Source: Sweltsa coloradensis
Lineage: Eukaryota; Arthropoda; Insecta; Plecoptera; Chloroperlidae
DNA: 64,000 nucleotides
Assembly: GCA_024449915.1 (NCBI GenBank)
Contig: JAMZAV010000358.1
Location: 1,299,501-1,363,500, forward strand
Direction: 5' to 3'
In this document: in pieces, positions 58,146 to 64,000 of the stretch
Position numbering within the stretch: the stretch's first letter is position 1
Layout: each line of letters opens with the position of its first letter
The notes under the pieces: model-generated
Seen by the model: only the letters and a program-made list of their open reading frames with translations
What the model was told of the DNA's origin: nothing
Databases searched by the model: none
Position numbers and translations under genes: made by a program

Positions 58146-58394
58146 TTCCCATGATGACTTCAGCTAAATTACAATAATCCATGATGTATTAGTTGTAAAT
58201 GACTCTAAATAGGCAACACTGACAGGTCTACTTATTTTACTACCAGAACCCAATTTTCAGACCTACATAGGCCAATTTGGGGTGAATGTTTTATCTTCCA
58301 TTTGAATATAGTAGATTGTAGGCCTACTGCTTGGGCAAGATAACCAACCTCACAAGATAAGAATCAGGGAAAATGAGTTTAATGGAAGGGGCAG

Positions 58395-58826
58395 TAATAA
58401 ATAAATAAATAATAAATAAATTTTATTTAGAGTCTACCTACTCAGTTATATAACTGATTTTCAGTGGGGGACTTTAAATCAAAGCGACCAAGCCAACCTT
58501 GCAGGCCCCGACGCAATCGACGAGTGAGCGATAACCAACCAAAGATCGATATTTTTAATAGGAAATACAGCAATCAGTGGTATGGACAGTGCGAACACCC
58601 GCGAATCAACGCCAGAATCAACAAGGCCGATTCAGAACAACTCTGAAATTTATTATGTGCTTCGTTGCTAGGACGGCTCCAAAGTCACCGTTTACAAACT
58701 CATAAGACAAGAACTGATGGACTTAAGTCCAAATCAGAAGTTAAAAAACTTCTGACTTTAGCGGGAATCGAACCCTGGACCTTCTGCATTGGAAGCAGAT
58801 ACGCTAACCACAAGACCAACGAGCCT
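58395..58826 (-). repeat. SINE-A, full-length copy
   Basis: Reverse-orientation copy of 47323-47743, co-linear over its whole length. tRNA-like head at about 58755-58826 (B box GGTTCGATTCCC), body, AATCAGTTATATAACTGAGT hairpin and ATTT-rich tail near 58395-58425. Confidence 0.88.
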
Positions 58827-59400
58827 AACTACTCAATCAATCAAAATTAAATACACATTTAAGCGACCAGCTACGCCAATCACAATAGGGGCCTACCAAT
58901 AGGCCTAGCTTACGCTATGTAGGGTTGGCCTACTGGTAGTGAGGCTACGCCAGGGGATGGAGCAGTGTACACGCTGATTTTTTCTAAAAACAATAAACGC
59001 ATTGTACTTGTATTATGTTGTGTACAGACGACCACCGGCTGTCCGAAAGTTTGCGGCCGAGGTCTAATGTACCCCTTGTTTTTACTGTGATTGCTGTTGC
59101 TCACTAGGCTGGACACTACTAAACATTTTAAGTTAACTAAAAACATAGGCCTAGGCCTACATGTGTCGAGTGTACACGTTTAGGAAAGTATACGCATTTG
59201 CACATTCCCAATTTATTTAAATTTCTTAGCTAGACCTATGCCTACTAGCCTATACTGGTCTATGTAGGATATAGGATTATCATCGATGAAAGTTGATATG
59301 AATAGAATAGGAACTACGGCCAATTAACTAAGGTTCCGGCAAGATGCCTACACTCAAGCAATGAAAGAATACATTATTAAATACATTTTAATGACAATAA

Positions 59401-59406
59401 TTTATT
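59401..59406 (-). terminator. Candidate poly(A) signal of TMA7
   Basis: AATAAA on the minus strand, about 335 nt downstream of the TMA7 stop codon, in AT-rich sequence. Other AATAAA-like words occur in this AT-rich DNA, so the assignment rests on position only. Confidence 0.3.
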
Positions 59407-59740
59407 AAACAGAATGAAGAGGTTTAGAAACACCGTTGGCAGTGCTACTTATCAGTAACATTATAAATTTGCACTTTTGACAGAGCCTCAACTGGCTTAG
59501 GTAGTGTAATATGTATGATAATAGCTGAAATATATTGTCATTTGTGTGCACGGCACACACAAACCAAACCCATTGCCAGAAAGTTCAACACAGTGAGTGG
59601 GGTCTTACCATCATATGTATCGATAAATTTTGAAGTGGCTCAATTTGAACTGGAAAATTTACAAACGTGAGAAATGAAGTTACATAACATGAAATTGGTT
59701 TGTGTTGAGGAATCGATACGAGTGGCAAGTCGGCGTTTTA

Positions 59741-63432
<3,692 letters not shown>

Positions 63433-63710
63433 AAAGCGGACGTTACACTGGGAAGTGAAAAGAAAAAGTGAAAGAGAAAAAGTAACTATTTGGAAGTAGA
63501 GTTAGCATGTAGCTTATGGGACTTTTCACTAGTCGAACCAAGTCCGACTAGTTGGAAAGTTTTTACTTTTTACTTTTCGACTTCCCAGTGTAACAGCAAT
63601 CAGCAACGGGAAAAGTCCCGTAAGCTACATGTTAACTCTACTTCTAAAAAGCTACTTCACTCACTTTTACTTCACTTTTTCTTTTCACTTCCCAGTGTAA
63701 CGTCCGCTTT
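63433..63710. mobile_element. 278-bp palindromic MITE
   Basis: TIRs of roughly 95 bp begin AAAGCGGACGTTACACTGGG, followed by AAGTGAAAAGAAAAAGTGAA. Matching GGAAGTAGAGTTARCATGTA and GGGACTTTTC lie on both arms. A third partial end (CTTCCCAGTGTAAC) sits near the centre, suggesting an internal rearrangement. It interrupts a family-E repeat: GTTTATTTGG lies to the left and GGGCGTGTCAAC to the right. The target duplication is at most 2-3 T/A-rich bases. Confidence 0.8.
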
Positions 63711-63790
63711 TGGGCGTGTCAACAGTTAGGGCGTAATCATAGATATAACGTCGTAATGCGAATGCACCACTCTAGTCTAGGGCAGGTATA
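63711..63790 (+). repeat. Family E fragment, split by a MITE
   Basis: GGGCGTGTCAACAGTTAGGG, then AATGCACCACTCTAGTCTAG. Its upstream GTTTATTTGG lies at about 63419-63428, on the other side of the palindromic MITE. Confidence 0.65.
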
Positions 63791-63810
63791 CAAACGACGA
63801 CTCTAAGCTA

Positions 63811-63906
63811 AGGGCTCTCTTCCCTTGCCTCTGAGTCTCCTTCCATCTCTTCCTTTACTTGGCCTCCCCCGTCTTTTTCTTCCTTCAATCTTTCTTACAT
63901 AATTCT
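63811..63906 (-). mobile_element. LINE C-terminal fragment (same family), degenerate
   Basis: The minus-strand reading AAGAAAGATTGAAGGAAGAA, followed by GACGGGGGAGGCCAAG and GGAAGAGATGGAAGG, matches the RRIEEGRRRRGRPRKRW segment of the main LINE. Both ends are ragged. Confidence 0.6.
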
Positions 63907-64000
63907 CTTTAGCAGGAGCGTGGGAAGGGTGGGGGGAACGCCCCTTACTTTAGAATGTTCTGCACCCAGTCGCACCGATCATCACCCTGACCCGAACCCT

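Overview
This is a stretch of repeat-rich, intron-scale eukaryotic DNA. It is almost certainly from an animal, and a marine invertebrate is plausible. I see no operons, no compact gene packing, no rRNA, no convincing tRNA gene and no CRISPR array. Only one host protein gene is supported: a 64-codon TMA7/CCDC72 homologue on the minus strand at 59741-59935, with a good 3' splice site just upstream of its ATG. Nearly everything else is transposon, SINE, satellite or unexplained intergenic sequence. The species cannot be fixed from what is visible. Tetranucleotide and hexamer habits (many TAGGCC motifs, long G or C runs) and the repeat types fit a marine invertebrate, but this is inference.

Layout. 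Positions 1-10 kb hold fragments of dispersed repeats and a 3-kb direct duplication (2827-5885 and 7160-10012). The two copies flank a satellite rich in CATGGCCCATG-like words (6490-7135), and each carries a 30-bp minisatellite. The second copy is peppered with small deletions and may be an error-rich or haplotypic sequence. Positions 10-26 kb are mostly unrecognised, with scattered SINE heads, a 190-bp repeat family (E), a hAT-like fragment and minisatellites. Positions 26-35 kb hold a 674-bp long-TIR element, a truncated LINE tail, a 424-bp non-autonomous hAT-type element with a perfect 8-bp target duplication, and several tRNA-derived SINE copies. Positions 35-51 kb hold more SINEs, a 300-bp CAGTGGCG-ended element and paired copies of three further dispersed repeats.

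The most informative segment is 51952-55557, which is a three-level nest. A long palindromic element (arms about 360 bp) was split by a 5'-truncated non-LTR retrotransposon with a perfect 12-bp target duplication. That retrotransposon was later split inside its reverse transcriptase by a 1409-bp element. The 1409-bp element begins with a near-perfect 682-bp palindrome, carries a 152-bp-period direct repeat and a CAGC microsatellite, and ends in an 18-nt hairpin flush with the breakpoint. This architecture resembles non-autonomous Helentron/HINE (pearl, DINE-like) elements.

Positions 57-63.4 kb are less repetitive, enriched in TAGGCC words, and contain TMA7. The end of the window holds another palindromic MITE (63433-63710) inserted into a family-E repeat, and a further LINE scrap.

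All family boundaries were read by eye by comparing copies within the window. No database search was possible, so family names such as SINE-A or family E are local labels.
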